Shown here: positions 23,160-34,174 of the stretch, one piece after another
Layout: the number at the start of each line of letters is the position of its first letter
Numbering within the stretch: position 1 is the stretch's first letter
Source: Hericium rajendrae
Lineage: Eukaryota > Basidiomycota > Agaricomycetes > Russulales > Hericiaceae
Reading direction: 5' to 3'
NCBI GenBank assembly: GCA_033439255.1
Contig: CM065884.1
Location: 2,542,001-2,606,000 of the forward strand
Length of the DNA stretch: 64,000 nucleotides
Notes under the pieces: generated by a model
Databases searched by the model: none
Seen by the model: the letters and a program-made list of their open reading frames with translations, nothing else
Told to the model about the DNA's origin: nothing
Position numbers and translations under genes: made by a program

Positions 23160-23632
23160 AAGCTAATAATCAGAATAAATTTCTTGTATCAGATTTCAGA
23201 CTGATATCAGACTTGAAACTGATGTCAGACTTGAAACTGATGTCAGATTTGAAACTGATGTCAGACTTGAAGCTACACTAGAATTATATTTGTAGTCAGA
23301 CTTGAAGCTGCACTTAGAACTAAATCTGCAGTCAGACTTGAATCTGTGCTTAGAATTAAATCTGAAATCAGACCTAAACCTGTGTTCAGATATAATTCTA
23401 AATTCAGATAGAAAATCTGATGTCAGATAAGAAATCTGACATCAGATTAAAATCTGGAGTCAGATAAGAAATCTGACATCAGATTAAAATCTGGAGTCAA
23501 AAATGATGTCTGATCTCAGATATTTTTCTGATTGTATCTGTGGTACTATACCCTGCATGATTATCTGATATGTCTGAATCTTGCTCTCAGGTGCAATCAG
23601 ACATGGCCAGAAAGTTTGTAAAAGTACTGATG
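23160..23632. mobile_element. CATCAGTAC-type MITE relic, right end present
   Basis: Ends CAGAAAGTTTGTAAAAGTACTGATG, the inverse of the start at 6325 and 7416. The interior is a run of TCAGACTTGAAACTGATG-like repeats. No matching left terminus is found, so the left limit is approximate. From 23640 to 23710 follows a broken piece of the 401-bp subfamily (CTGCAGATCATGCAG, TGTCAGATGCCTC). Confidence 0.55.
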
Positions 23633-23724
23633 CATGTTAGTGTCTGATGCAACTGCTGCAGATCATGCAGAGATACAATCAGACACTGTCAGATGCCTCA
23701 TAGGTCAAACAGAAGCCAGCTTCG

Positions 23725-23900
23725 CTCGGGATTCCTATATAAAGCTCGTGCGTCGTGCATTGCCTCTTGCTCTTTAACCCCCACTATCTCTTGCCACGTC
23801 GACGCCTTCGTTGACGTCCTTTGCTCGCTCATCATTGTTTTTTGCTCACTCGTCGTTATTTCTTGCTCGTTGTTGCTGTCTCTTAGGTAATCTTTTGATT
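23725..23900 (+). promoter_or_regulatory. Promoter-like segment: TATA box plus pyrimidine-rich leader
   Basis: CTATATAAAG at about 23737-23746 is followed by GCTCGTGCGTCGTGCATTGC and a CT-rich leader ending near CTCTTAGGTAATC. A similar arrangement occurs at 33950-34110 (CTACATAAGGTGCACAAGAT, then CT-rich, then TTTAGTAAG). No open frame follows. These may be remnants of one element's promoter and leader, for example of an LTR. Confidence 0.35.
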
Positions 23901-24560
23901 GTTGGTCTCTGATTGCTTATACTAATACTAATATCTATAAGTTAGTTTTTTAGATTTCACTTTTTGTTACTTTGGTAAGTTCTTATGCATTATCTTCATC
24001 TTCTAAGACTAATGTTTTCTTATCTTTTCTTACTTAGTTTCTTATATTCTTTTATCTTATATTCTTTTACTTATCTTATCTTATCTTCTTTTACTTACCT
24101 TATCTTATCATATTCTTATCTTATCTTTTTATTTTCTGTCTTATATTTTTGCTTTTTAGTTAGTAGTAGTGTTTGTGATATCAATATAATTTTGATGCCT
24201 TGAAATACTTTATATCTGTGTGATCTTATGTTATTATTTTGACATAATTGTAGAAAAGATTTAAAGTTCTAATAAATTTTAATGCTTTAATTTATATATC
24301 AGGTCTACATGTTAAATGTAAGATATATAAGACACATATTGAATATAAGATATGTGAGACATATATTATACATAGATTATGTGAGACACATATTGAATAT
24401 AGGATATGTAAGACACATAAGCCTTATAGCTCTCATAGCTATGATAGTGCTCCATAGCACTCCATAGCATCCCCTTTGAGCCTCATAGCACTACATAGCA
24501 TCACCCTTTAGCTATATGGGCTATACAATAAAGGGCGATACTATGAAGCTAGGAGATCTA
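23901..24560. other. AT- and CT-rich stretch without a gene
   Basis: 23985-24165 is a TCTTATCTTA-like pyrimidine run. 24300-24540 holds degenerate repeats of CATAGCACTCCATAGCATC and GATATGTGAGACACATATTG. Similar TAGCTATGATAGC-type repeats recur at 42115-42400. I see no coding sequence. Confidence 0.6.
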
Positions 24561-24680
24561 CAGTGGCATGCGAAAAGAATGCACACTCTACCACTTTGAC
24601 ATAAAAATGTAAATTCAAGTAGATCGAGCGAGTATTATAGAAACTTTAGTAAATAGATCTTGTAGCTAGACCTCTAAAGA

Positions 24681-25462
24681 TTAAGTAGCAAAAAAATGGA
24701 GGAAAAGCGCCAAGAAATGGCCGAGATATCGATGAATATGTGCTGCACAACCATGTGATGCCATGCTCGACGCATCACTGTGTCGCAGTTTGAGGGTATT
24801 AAACAATTTCAGAAAAATGGAGAGAAATGGCTTGCTCCAGTGTACACGGCCATAGAGCCCCCTGTGAATGAACATTCTGTGAATTGTCATGGGATGAAGG
24901 TAAGGGAAAAGCTGGCGCTGAGCATCTGTTGCATCAACCACCTGGCCGGTGGCAATAGCTTGGGCTGCACAACGTTCTGAATGGGGGCTCACAGCATGGG
25001 GACGGCCTGGGATTGGAACCCGATAGTATGGATCAGGATTTTGCAGCAACTGCTGATAGTTGTGTTTCGCTGTAGTGCGATCAATTCCGAGTTGATCACC
25101 AATTTTGGACCAGGTGAAACCTTGAGCCCAATAATCAACAATCCGTGCATCAGGAACCCTACAAACTATCTTATAAAATCTTATAAAATCTGATCAAAAT
25201 TTGGAGAAACTGGTAGCAACATTTAGATTCATCAGGTAGTTAGACACCTAAGACAGGTGTCATCTGTCAGAAATAATCAGAAATAAATTATAAGATTTCA
25301 GATTTATAAGAACAATCAGATACAATCAGATACAATCAGATACATCAGACACAAGAGAAAGTTTGTAGGGTTCCTGATGTGCACGTTTAGTGGGTGTGCA
25401 GACCACCATGAGTAAGAGAAGATCAGAATGAGTGTGTATGCAAAAAGATCGGAGGGGTATAA
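24681..25462 (-). pseudogene. Tc1/mariner transposase, N-terminal DNA-binding part only
   Basis: The minus strand reads PTKRARIVDYWAQGFTWSKI, then LGIDRTTAKHNYQQLLQNPD, GRPHAVSPHSERCAAQAIAT and DAQRQLFPYLHPMTIHRMFI. These match the paired helix-turn-helix region of Tc1 transposases, which binds the terminal repeats. The DDE catalytic domain is absent: the frame runs into the terminal repeat. MITE A7 interrupts the frame between TKRA and RIVDY; removing it and one CA restores KRARIVDYW. The exact start is uncertain. Confidence 0.75.
25148..25379. mobile_element. CATCAGG-family MITE, copy A7 (in the Tc1 element)
   Basis: 232 bp, CATCAGGAACCCTACAAACT to AGTTTGTAGGGTTCCTGATG-type ends. TG is duplicated on both sides. 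The interrupted transposase frame gives an independent empty-site check of the 2-bp duplication. Confidence 0.9.
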
Positions 25463-27257
25463 TATGGAAATGAGTGTGATGTGCTGGCAAAAACTGCCAT
25501 GTCGTGTTGTGTCAAACACGGCATCACGTGGTCGTGCAGGACATGCTCATCAATATCACGACCGTTTCTTGGTGCTTTTCCTCCATTTTTTTGCTACTTC
25601 ATCTTTACATGTCTAGCTACGAGATCTGTTTACTGAAGTTTCTATAATACTTGCTCAATCTACTTGAATTTACAGTTTTTTGTTGAAGTGGCAGAGTGTG
25701 CATTCTTTTCACACGCCACTGTATGTAGACTATGTACCACTGGCAAATTTTTCAGATGTTGTAGCAGGGTTGGGAGGATGAGGCATCACTGGTAGGGTTT
25801 TCGACGGGGTGTGTGACAGATGTTGCCACAGACACTGAGCCTGGATCCCTGAGTGACAGCAGTGTGGAGAGTGATGCTGAGGATGAGGAGGTTGAGAGCA
25901 TAGCTGAGGATGATGCTGGGTCACGCAGGAAGAGAGCGAGACATAGCGAGAGTGAGGGAGGGCAGCAGTCTGAGTATCGAGTGAACTGAATAGGCAGTGA
26001 GCTATCTTCCTGGCTGCTTCCCATTGGGGTCATTGGACAAATGGTAGTGTATCCATGTTATTGACTCGGACTGGTCCATTGGTTACATGGCACTTGTGTT
26101 GGTATCATTCTAGTACAAGCTGGTCTTGTTCCCAATTGATGTTGGGGTTGTGTTCTCACAGCCAGTCAGTTCCTAAGATCATGTGATCTTGTCCTAAATC
26201 TGTGATGTAAAATCTTGTCCTCTCTGTGTGTGTTGCATTGCTGGGTCCTTTGATTCCAATGCATAAGACACAGTAATGGATAATTTGACCAAGGGCATTT
26301 TCCGAGTCATCAACATTTTTGACTGAGATAGGTTTCACGAGGGGAATTGTCTTGATGTGATACTGGTTGACAATCCTCCAGTTGATAAGAATGCCTGTGG
26401 CTCCACTGTCCACCAGGCCTTTAACAGCAAAGTTTTGTTGTTTTCCTAAAATCATGATGATAATGCAGATGGATGGAGAACCATTATATTTCAATGAGGA
26501 TATGTGTAAATTGGCTGGCCAATTTGGTAAATAAGAGTCCATTGAAACATCATCATCTGGCATCGAGAGTATATCAAAATGATTTGGAGAAGCAATTTGC
26601 AGACCTTTCGTCCTTCATAATGTTGTGGCATGAGGACACTCTAAAAACCCTCCTGGTCTTCAGGTACTTCAAGGTTGAGAGCAGCTTGCATGAGGGTCTG
26701 AGCTTCTTACAGGTCAGACTCACTCATCTGTTGCATGGCTCGAGCCATTGTGAAGAGGAAAGTAGGGGTTTCTATCTCAGTGTTCCTGGCATTGACTGAC
26801 CCTCCTGCTGTAGCTCTGGTAGAGGAGGGTTGTCCATTCTGATTGCGACAGAACATTGCAACATGACCTGTTCCTCTACATTTGTAGCAGAGATTGTTGG
26901 TGCGATGATGTTCACACTCTTCTGGAGACAAATGAGGGCCTTGGTATTTGCCGGGGTGACATTGGAATGCTCCAACCAAGACTTTGGCTGAGTCTATGTC
27001 TGAGTAGCATTATGAGTCCTTGGAGAGTGTTTCCAACAGCTGGTTGGGATATAAGAAACTTCTCCTTCCCTTGGTCTAGTCTTGGTCAGAGCGACTCTCT
27101 CAAAGGTGCATGTCCAGCATGGTGGCTCTATCCTGTCAATCAAGAAGGGTCTTTGGAGGATTCTCTGCAATGGTTATCTGCTTTGAGATCTCACTGTTGA
27201 GGCCTTTCTTGTAAGTACTGATGAGTCCCACACCATTAAGGAGAGAGAGGTCAGCCA

Positions 27258-27658
27258 CATCAGGAACCTTCAAAACTTTCTGTTTGACCTGCAAGGCATC
27301 TGACAGTGTCTGCATGACCTGCAGCAGTTACATCAGACACATCAGATACTCTCAGATAACATCAGCTACTCTCAGCTAGCTGCAGAATATTTGACCTTAA
27401 GATTCAAAAAAGTATCAATGCAGAATGCTCACAGACTGATCAGAACTGCTCAGATTTATGTAAATTTTAGATATTGAAAACTTTGTTGCATCTAATGATT
27501 AGAGTTGGATGACTACTATATCTGCCAATAGTTATTGACTTCAAAATATAAAATCTCTGATCAGAAATTGACCTCTATTTAGAGCCTGCAGCTGGATCAG
27601 GTCTTGCAGTTGATCAGACTCTGCAGGATCCATCAGAAAGTTTTGAAGGTTCCTGATG
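27258..27658 (-). mobile_element. CATCAGG-family MITE, 401-bp subfamily, copy A8
   Basis: Same subfamily as A6, A12 and A13 but in opposite orientation, inserted in the gypsy fossil. CA is duplicated on both sides. Ends as in A6. Confidence 0.92.
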
Positions 27659-28073
27659 CAGCATGTTAAAAGTGGTGATGTATTCATCGACACTCCTGTT
27701 TCCTTGTCTGAGACACTGGATGTCAAAGAGGGCTGATTCTGCATCATGGATCTCTCTGAACTGCTTGTGGAGGTCTGCTTTGAACTTGGCTCATGTGAGG
27801 GCTTCTTTCCCATCTTCCTTGAGTTCATCAAGTTGGTTGAAGTACTTGGCTGCTCAGGGTCCTGCAGTGCCTCCCTGAATGTAGGAAAGGGTGAAGTAGA
27901 TCTGTGTGACTGCATCAGGAAATTGATCAGCTTTAAGTTTGAAATGGAGTTTGCATTGGCTGATGAACTCCTTGAGCTTGGTGCAAACACCCATGAAAGG
28001 TGTCGGCTTATTGACATCTGGACCCTTTGTCATCTCGTCTTCTTCGTCATTGTCACTCTCTGCTGGGTCAATG

Positions 28074-28484
28074 TATCAGGAAGCTCCTAAACTTTCTGAG
28101 ATAGTCTGGCACTTTTACAATAATTGCAGCTACTGCAGAGTCTGATACACCTGTTACAAATTCTCATATGTTAATATCTCATTGAATATTTAGCTTAAAC
28201 AGTAAAAACCTCTTGTCAGATATAGTAGTTATCTATCTTTAATTATAAAATATAATACAATTTCTCTAATCTAAAATTTACAAAAATCTTTTGTTGTCTG
28301 AGATCATTTCTGACTGAATCTGGTAGTCAAATAATCTGACACTGTCTGATACTGTCTGATTCTATCTTAACCTAACTAATAGCTCTCTGACATCATCTGA
28401 TATATCTGACTTGACTCGCACGATGTCCTGCAGATCCTACAGATTTTCACAGGTCAAATCAGAAAGTTTAGAGGCTTCCTGATG
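28074..28484. mobile_element. CATCAGG-family MITE, copy A9
   Basis: 411 bp, TATCAGGAAGCTCCTAAACT to AGTTTAGAGGCTTCCTGATG. TG is duplicated on both sides. Inserted in the Gag part of the gypsy fossil. Confidence 0.9.
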
Positions 28485-29584
28485 TGGTTCTTTGGAGATC
28501 TCCAAGTCCCAAGAGGTCATGGGTTGGGTCTGTGGTAAAGGGTAATGGGCAGAGTGCTGGGTCTGGTGTTGGATTGAAGGGCTCAAGAACAGGTCTTCTA
28601 ATGGTTCTTGCTGTGAGGAGAGAGCTATTGGAGGGTTCCGAGTTGCTGTCTGAGTTTTCTTTAGGATTGGATGTCCTGGGTAGAGCAACCGGTGTTTTGG
28701 TGATGGGGTCTGAGATGGAAGGTAGGGAGATAGAGGGGTTGATGAGAGATGCTGCTCTAGAACTCTGGAGTTCCTCAAGTTTACCGGCTGGGGTTTTACT
28801 GATCCTAGGATCGGCATAGGAAAAGGTGGTGTGGGAGTCATAATAGATGACAGGTCTGACAAGGTTGATCTGTTCTTCTTGGATTGAGACATCTCTAGTT
28901 GTTCCATATAGGATATAGAATTGGTACGTCTTGTAGTCAAACTGGTAGTGGATTTTATTGATATCATCATAGAGGTAGCTAGACGATTTAGTCCTAGGAA
29001 ATGTCAGAGTAGAGAGGAGTACATGCTCAGATTGTTGGACTATTTGCCTGTGTCATTCTCCTTTGAGTAGATAGTTTGTTCTGTAGAATTCTGCTGGGGC
29101 ATTTTCCTTGATAGAAGTGACTTTCTTTCCTTTTCTCCAGATCCTTATGAGTTTGCTGTCTTCATCATGGTATGTCAATTCTTTGTTGTAGTAAAGGAGG
29201 TCTGCTGCTTTGTCATAGGTGTAGAGTTTTGGCCACGCCTTGATTTTACAAATTCAGTAAGGGGTTGCTTGATCCTCCTCTAGGTAGCGATGATGTGCCC
29301 TTTGTTTGTCTGTTAATTAGTTTTCTGATGCCTTGAGGGGGAAGTATAGGGGAACGAGGGGAGCAATGGTGGTGTTTGGTGAGGGGGGTGACTCTGGTAT
29401 GTGGAATAGACCCTAAAGATCTTCACAGAAGATTCTTGATGGTGGATGGAATGGTGGCAGTCTGTTGTCAAGACTGTAGACCAGTTTGTGTAGGATGAGC
29501 GGTAGGAGAGCTTAACCAAGTGCTAAGGACCGACGTCCTGTAGTGACCAAGTAGGGGCTCAGGCTACACACAAACAACAAAGGC

Positions 29585-29835
29585 CATCAGGAACCTTTAC
29601 AACTTTTTGATGCATCTGATTTTGTCTGACTCAATCTGATTTCAATCTGATTGATCTGAAAAATGTTTTAAAGAACTTCTGAGCTTTGTGTTATATATAT
29701 AAAAGATAAAATATTATAACTGTTTATATTTCAACTCTCAAATATCTATTTTTTGAAAAATTAGATCAATCAGATTGAAATCAGATTGAATCAGACAGAA
29801 TCAGATGCATCAGAAAGTTGTAAGGGTTCCTGATG
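29585..29835. mobile_element. CATCAGG-family MITE, copy A10
   Basis: 251 bp, CATCAGGAACCTTTACAACT to AGTTGTAAGGGTTCCTGATG, GC duplicated on both sides. The inner arms (TTGTCTGACTCAATCTGATT) also pair with the other half. The following 29836-30062 holds no recognisable gene. Confidence 0.9.
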
Positions 29836-30381
29836 GCTGCTGATCTGCGCAAGAGGCGATCGACGATGAAGAGAGTCGAGAGCGATTGAGAGAGAGAAGC
29901 GCAAGGCAGAGGGACTTAAAGGACACTGGCAATTGACAGGAGGTAAATCCTATAGAGTTGCAAAGTGGTTAAGCTGAGGTCTAAGGGACTCAGCTCAACC
30001 AGTTAAATACAGGAGGATACACAGCTACGAGTCATATCTAAGGTGATGGTAGTAACTGTGCACTTGGGAAAAATGGGCCGATGCTTCACACGGCAAGACG
30101 ATTCCTTTTTTTTATTAGTTACATTTAACTTGAAAGAAGAAGGGTGATGCTTCACATAACAAGATGATTTTTTTCAATTGTTAGTTATATTTAGAATAGT
30201 GCATAAATGAGTAAAGTCTTACTGGTTAGATTGATTATAAATTGTGGCTCAACTACATAGCAGCTATAGCACTATGAAACTAGGCATAGCATTGGCTAGC
30301 AGCTATATAGATTTTACATTTTTGAGATGGCTGCACATCTATGCTCATATATGCTGCTACACTGTTAAGTTATATATACTA

Positions 30382-30791
30382 CATCAGGAACCTTGACAAT
30401 TTTTTGATAGGTCTGACAGTGTCTGACAGTACTCGTGCAAGTCAAATCAGATGCATCAGACAGTATCAGATAGCTGTTAGTTAAATCAGACAGCATCAGA
30501 CTCTATCAGACACTATCAGTTAAATGGACATGCAGACACTGTAGAGATTGCTCAGAATGCTCTCAGATTTGTGAAAATATCAAATATTAGAAATTCTGTT
30601 ATGATATATAATTAGAGATGGATAACTCCTATAGTGAACAATAGATATCCACTCTTAAATGTATAAGCTAAATCAGATGTGATCATTTGAAAAGTGGCTG
30701 CAGACAGATCAGACTCTATGAGCTCTATTAGATACTGTCAGACACTGTTAGACACTGCAGGTCAATCAGAAAATTGTCAAGGTTCCTGATG
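30382..30791. mobile_element. CATCAGG-family MITE, copy A11 (in H5)
   Basis: 410 bp, CATCAGGAACCTTGACAATT to AATTGTCAAGGTTCCTGATG. TA flanks. It sits at the same H position as A1, so both descend from one insertion. Confidence 0.88.
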
Positions 30792-32247
30792 TATATAACA
30801 CTATTATCAGAGTCATAGCATCATTGGTTGAAAGTTTAGTACAAAGAAAACTCATTTTTTGGACATACAAAATTGACTTTTTTAAACATTTAATTCAATG
30901 TTTTTGAGTGTAAAAGTTGATTCTACATGTAATATATCAATACACATAAGTTTTACTTGTCAAGCATTAAACACATTTATTATAAATTAAAACACAAGAA
31001 AAAACAAAATAGCCAGAGGTGGAATTGAACCTGAGCAAACACCTTAATGGCCGTTAAGGCATTGCTTACATAAGCAAAACTCGGTTTTGAAGTGCAACAT
31101 CTCCCTGCTAGCCTTTTCTTCAGACAGTTGTTGAAGCCAGTGGTCCCTCTACCAGTGGCTGTAACACTTTCAGACTACTTCTCCTCCCCTCGATGTGGGT
31201 GGGTGGAGAGGATGTCTACCCGATGGCTGTAGTGGTCATCCTGTATGTATCTCACTTGCTGATGTGGCAGACTAATTTCATTTCAGCTCTATCAATACTG
31301 CACCAATGAAGGTGGATAAGGGCTCATTGAAAGCAGATTTGTAGCTGCTTTTAGATGATATCTTGTGAGTCATAATAGCACCACTGGTAACCAAGATATA
31401 GGGGTATGACTGATTGATGATGTGGCAGATATACTGGATCATATCTTCACTTCCTGTGATCTGATTTTTGCATTCTAAATTGTTTTGCAAAGCTGCTATA
31501 TAGTATGTTCCAATCCAGATTACTGCTTGTTGATTGATTCATTTGTTGCAGAGATATGAGACAGTCATTGTTTACAGTAGGCTAACTCTTGGATGCATGT
31601 TTTGCTTATGTAAGCAGATGCTTATACTTCATTCAGCTGCATAAGGTCCTGTGGGATCACATCACTGAGAGTCTCAGAACCCAGTGCTACTGATAAATTG
31701 CATTTTTGGCTCATTTAAGTAATAAACAGTATCTAACTTTGTTTGCTGTATATCTCTTTACTGGCTTTGTCTTTCTATAAGCAGTAAACTGTATTGGAGA
31801 CTGGTTTTCTGATAGATCCAGACAAACTTGAGAACAGATGAATCGGCAGAGAACTGACCAGTTTAGCTAGAATTCAAACATTTTAGAGGAGAAACCAAAG
31901 AAATGCTTCGCATTCTGTGAGTTCTAAACTGATTCAGACACACAAAAAATGGCTGGAAAGCTATAAATGAGTAGATTTAGACGCACTTGAGAATGAGTAA
32001 ATCGGAGGAGAATTGACTAAGTTAGCTCAAGTTCAAATATTGCAGGGGGAAAATGTAGGAATTCATTTCACTCTGTGAGTTCTGCATGGATCAGGATACA
32101 AAAATACAATCAGAAAGCAATAAATGAGTAGATCCAGACACATTTGAGAACAGGTGAATTGGTTGAGAACTGATCAAGTTACATTAAATCAAGTGTAAAT
32201 AAAAGTCCGGCCAGACCTGGAGTTGAACCTGCAACCTCTAATGAGTG

Positions 32248-32317
32248 TTAAGAGATAGGTCACATGGTGTGCGCCTTAACGGCCGTTAAGGCACACACCA
32301 TGTGACCTACCTCTTAA
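32248..32317. repeat. 70-bp palindrome in H5
   Basis: Twin of 1121-1190, centred on GGCC at 32281-32284. It is slightly more symmetrical near its centre. Confidence 0.85.
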
Positions 32318-33130
32318 TGGCTGTTCACAGGTAGATCACATAATTATCTAACTTTGTTTGCTGTATATCTTTTTACTGGCTCTATCTTTTTGTAAGTAGT
32401 AAATTGTTTTGAAGACAGTCTTCCTAATAGATCCAGATGCACTTGAGAACGAGTAAATCGGTGGAGAATTGACCAAGTTAGCTAGGATTCAAACATTTTA
32501 GGGGGGAAAACAAAGAAATGCTTCGCATTCTGCGAGTTCTTGACCACTCTAGACGCATGAGGTATGGCTAGAAAGCGATAAATAAGTAGATTTAGATGCA
32601 CTTGAGAACGAGTAAATTGGTGGAGAATTGGCCAAGTTAGCTAAGATTCAAACATTTTAGAGGGGAAACCAAAGACATGCTTCGCATTCTGCGAGTTCTT
32701 AACCGATTCAGACGCATGAGGTATGGCTAGAAAGCGATAAATGAGTAGATTTAGACGCACTTGAGAACGAGTAAATCGGTTGAGAATTGACTAAGGTAGC
32801 TTAAGTTCAAATATTGCAGGGGGAAATGTAGGAACTTATTGCACTCTGTGAGTTCTCCACAGATCAGGATGCAAAAAATACTACCAGAAAGCGATAAATG
32901 AGTAGATCCAGATGCATTTGAGAATAGGTGAATTGGTTGAGAACTGATCAAGTTACATTAAATCAAATGTAATTAAAAGTCCGGCCAGACCTGGAGTTGA
33001 ACCTGCAAACTCATCAGATCAGTGATCTTGCAATTAGATAAGCTGACTGCCAAATGGGGGTAGTGGTCGTTTAGATGTCGTTTTCGATAGGAAAACCCGG
33101 TATAGAGTAAACGATTCTAAGGAATCGTAA

Positions 33131-34174
33131 TTGTGCAGCATCGTACTGCGCATGATGGAGATGAAACATGATGGAGGGGTAGATAGGGTAGCACTGCAAC
33201 GATCATGATGGAAATGGATAGTGGATCAAGGCAGTGCAATAATGTTCATGCATACATGTAGATATGGTTAAATAAAGAGAATAGAGCAACGGGACATTGG
33301 CTATGGTGAAGATGTTGAAGGGAGTGATGTCAAGTTAAGAAATGAAATGTATAGTTCTTAACATGCATTGGCATGTTGTCAATGAAGGTGGACACTGGTG
33401 ACATGACAGCGAGGTGATGTAATGGCGAAGTGGTGAGGTGGCGAGGTCAGAGAGGAGATGGGGTGATGGTGGAGGGACGAGGATGGGCACAAAAGGATGA
33501 AGTTGTCGAGAGTATTGCTCAAATTTGAGCAATACTCTCTGCATTAGCAAACATACAAAATAAAAGGGTTTTGATTTACTTACCTATGTTCCTCAACTTC
33601 CTACACATCTCTCTCCAGTGTTTGGTTCGACGATAAGAGAGAGAGGAGGAGGAGAGAAGAGGGAGGAGGAAGGGAGAGGAGTGAGAAGTGGTAGAGTCGA
33701 GATGAAGTTTGATGCATGTTTCAGTACAGCAGCCACTAAACACATGTGCTCGAACATTTTCAAGCTTCATAAATCAAATAAAATAGAATAAATTATGAAA
33801 AAAAGAAAAACACTCTTATATACTCATAAGATACAATTGAATACTAATTATGGTACTACGAGCTACTCGACAGCAAGATGAAGTTAGTGAAATCTGCAAC
33901 TAAGCTTCTGATGCAGTGTCTGGCAGTGTCCGAGCCAAGTCACAGCAGTCACATTTTGAGCTTCACTTGCTACATCTACATAAGGTGCACAAGATGCACG
34001 ACCTCTCTTTCCTCTCAACCACTACCATCTCTTGTCTTTGAGACTTCTTCCTTTGCTTTTTTGATGTTTTGTTATCTTTAGTAAGTTCTCTATGTTCTTA
34101 TGTTCTTAATACCACTAATATAATTATGTTCTCAAGATATTTTCACTTTTTTATATGTTTGTTTGTAAGTCTAT
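33131..34174 (-). other. Spacer between H5 and H6 with exon-like fragments
   Basis: On the minus strand near 33615-33580 a short ATG segment (MCRKLRNI) runs into a GTAAGTAAATC donor-like site. After an intron-like gap ending in GCAG (about 33543) comes an exon-like piece with VLLKFEQYSRQLHPFVPIL (about 33537-33340). The same two-part layout recurs in X1 near 37270-37420. The right part (33950-34110) resembles the promoter-like segment at 23725. Nothing intact is seen. Confidence 0.35.

Larger units (their letters stand above)
24561..25721 (-). mobile_element. Tc1/mariner-type element with ~200-bp terminal inverted repeats
   Basis: The left end CAGTGGCATGCGAAAAGAAT and right end ATTCTTTTCACACGCCACTG start inverted repeats that stay similar for about 200 bp. 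TA is duplicated on both sides. Without MITE A7 the element is about 930 bp. It encodes only the N-terminal part of a transposase on the minus strand, so it is a deletion derivative that would need a full-length relative to move. Confidence 0.8.
25740..29520 (-). mobile_element. Ty3/gypsy LTR-retrotransposon fossil: Gag to protease region
   Basis: Read on the minus strand, parts in order are: a Gag-like region (about 28970-27000); a CCHC zinc knuckle (CYKCRGTGHVAMFC, near 26880); and a retropepsin-like aspartic protease with DSGATG and a downstream ILGTDWL (26563-26156). Reverse transcriptase, RNase H and integrase are not seen, and no LTR pair was identified, so this is a truncated piece. 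It is broken in several places besides two MITE insertions (A8, A9). It looks old. Confidence 0.8.
30063..33130 (+). mobile_element. H5: Helitron-like element, inverted near-copy of H1
   Basis: Begins CTTGGGAAAAATGGGCCGAT and ends CGATTCTAAGGAATCGTAA. It is flanked by GTGCA on the left and TTGTGC on the right, an A|T site with no duplication. It is 3068 bp against 3054 for H1 and collinear with it throughout, including the 70-bp palindrome (32248-32317), tandem units (about 31800-32960) and MITE A11. A second start-like module (CTTGAAAGAAGAAGGGTGAT) follows the first within about 70 bp, as in H1. Confidence 0.7.

Noticed and set aside
29950-30020. tRNA-like AGTGGTTAAGCTGAGGTC segment
   Set aside because: An A-box-like phrase is present, but there is no B box at the right distance and no acceptor stem.
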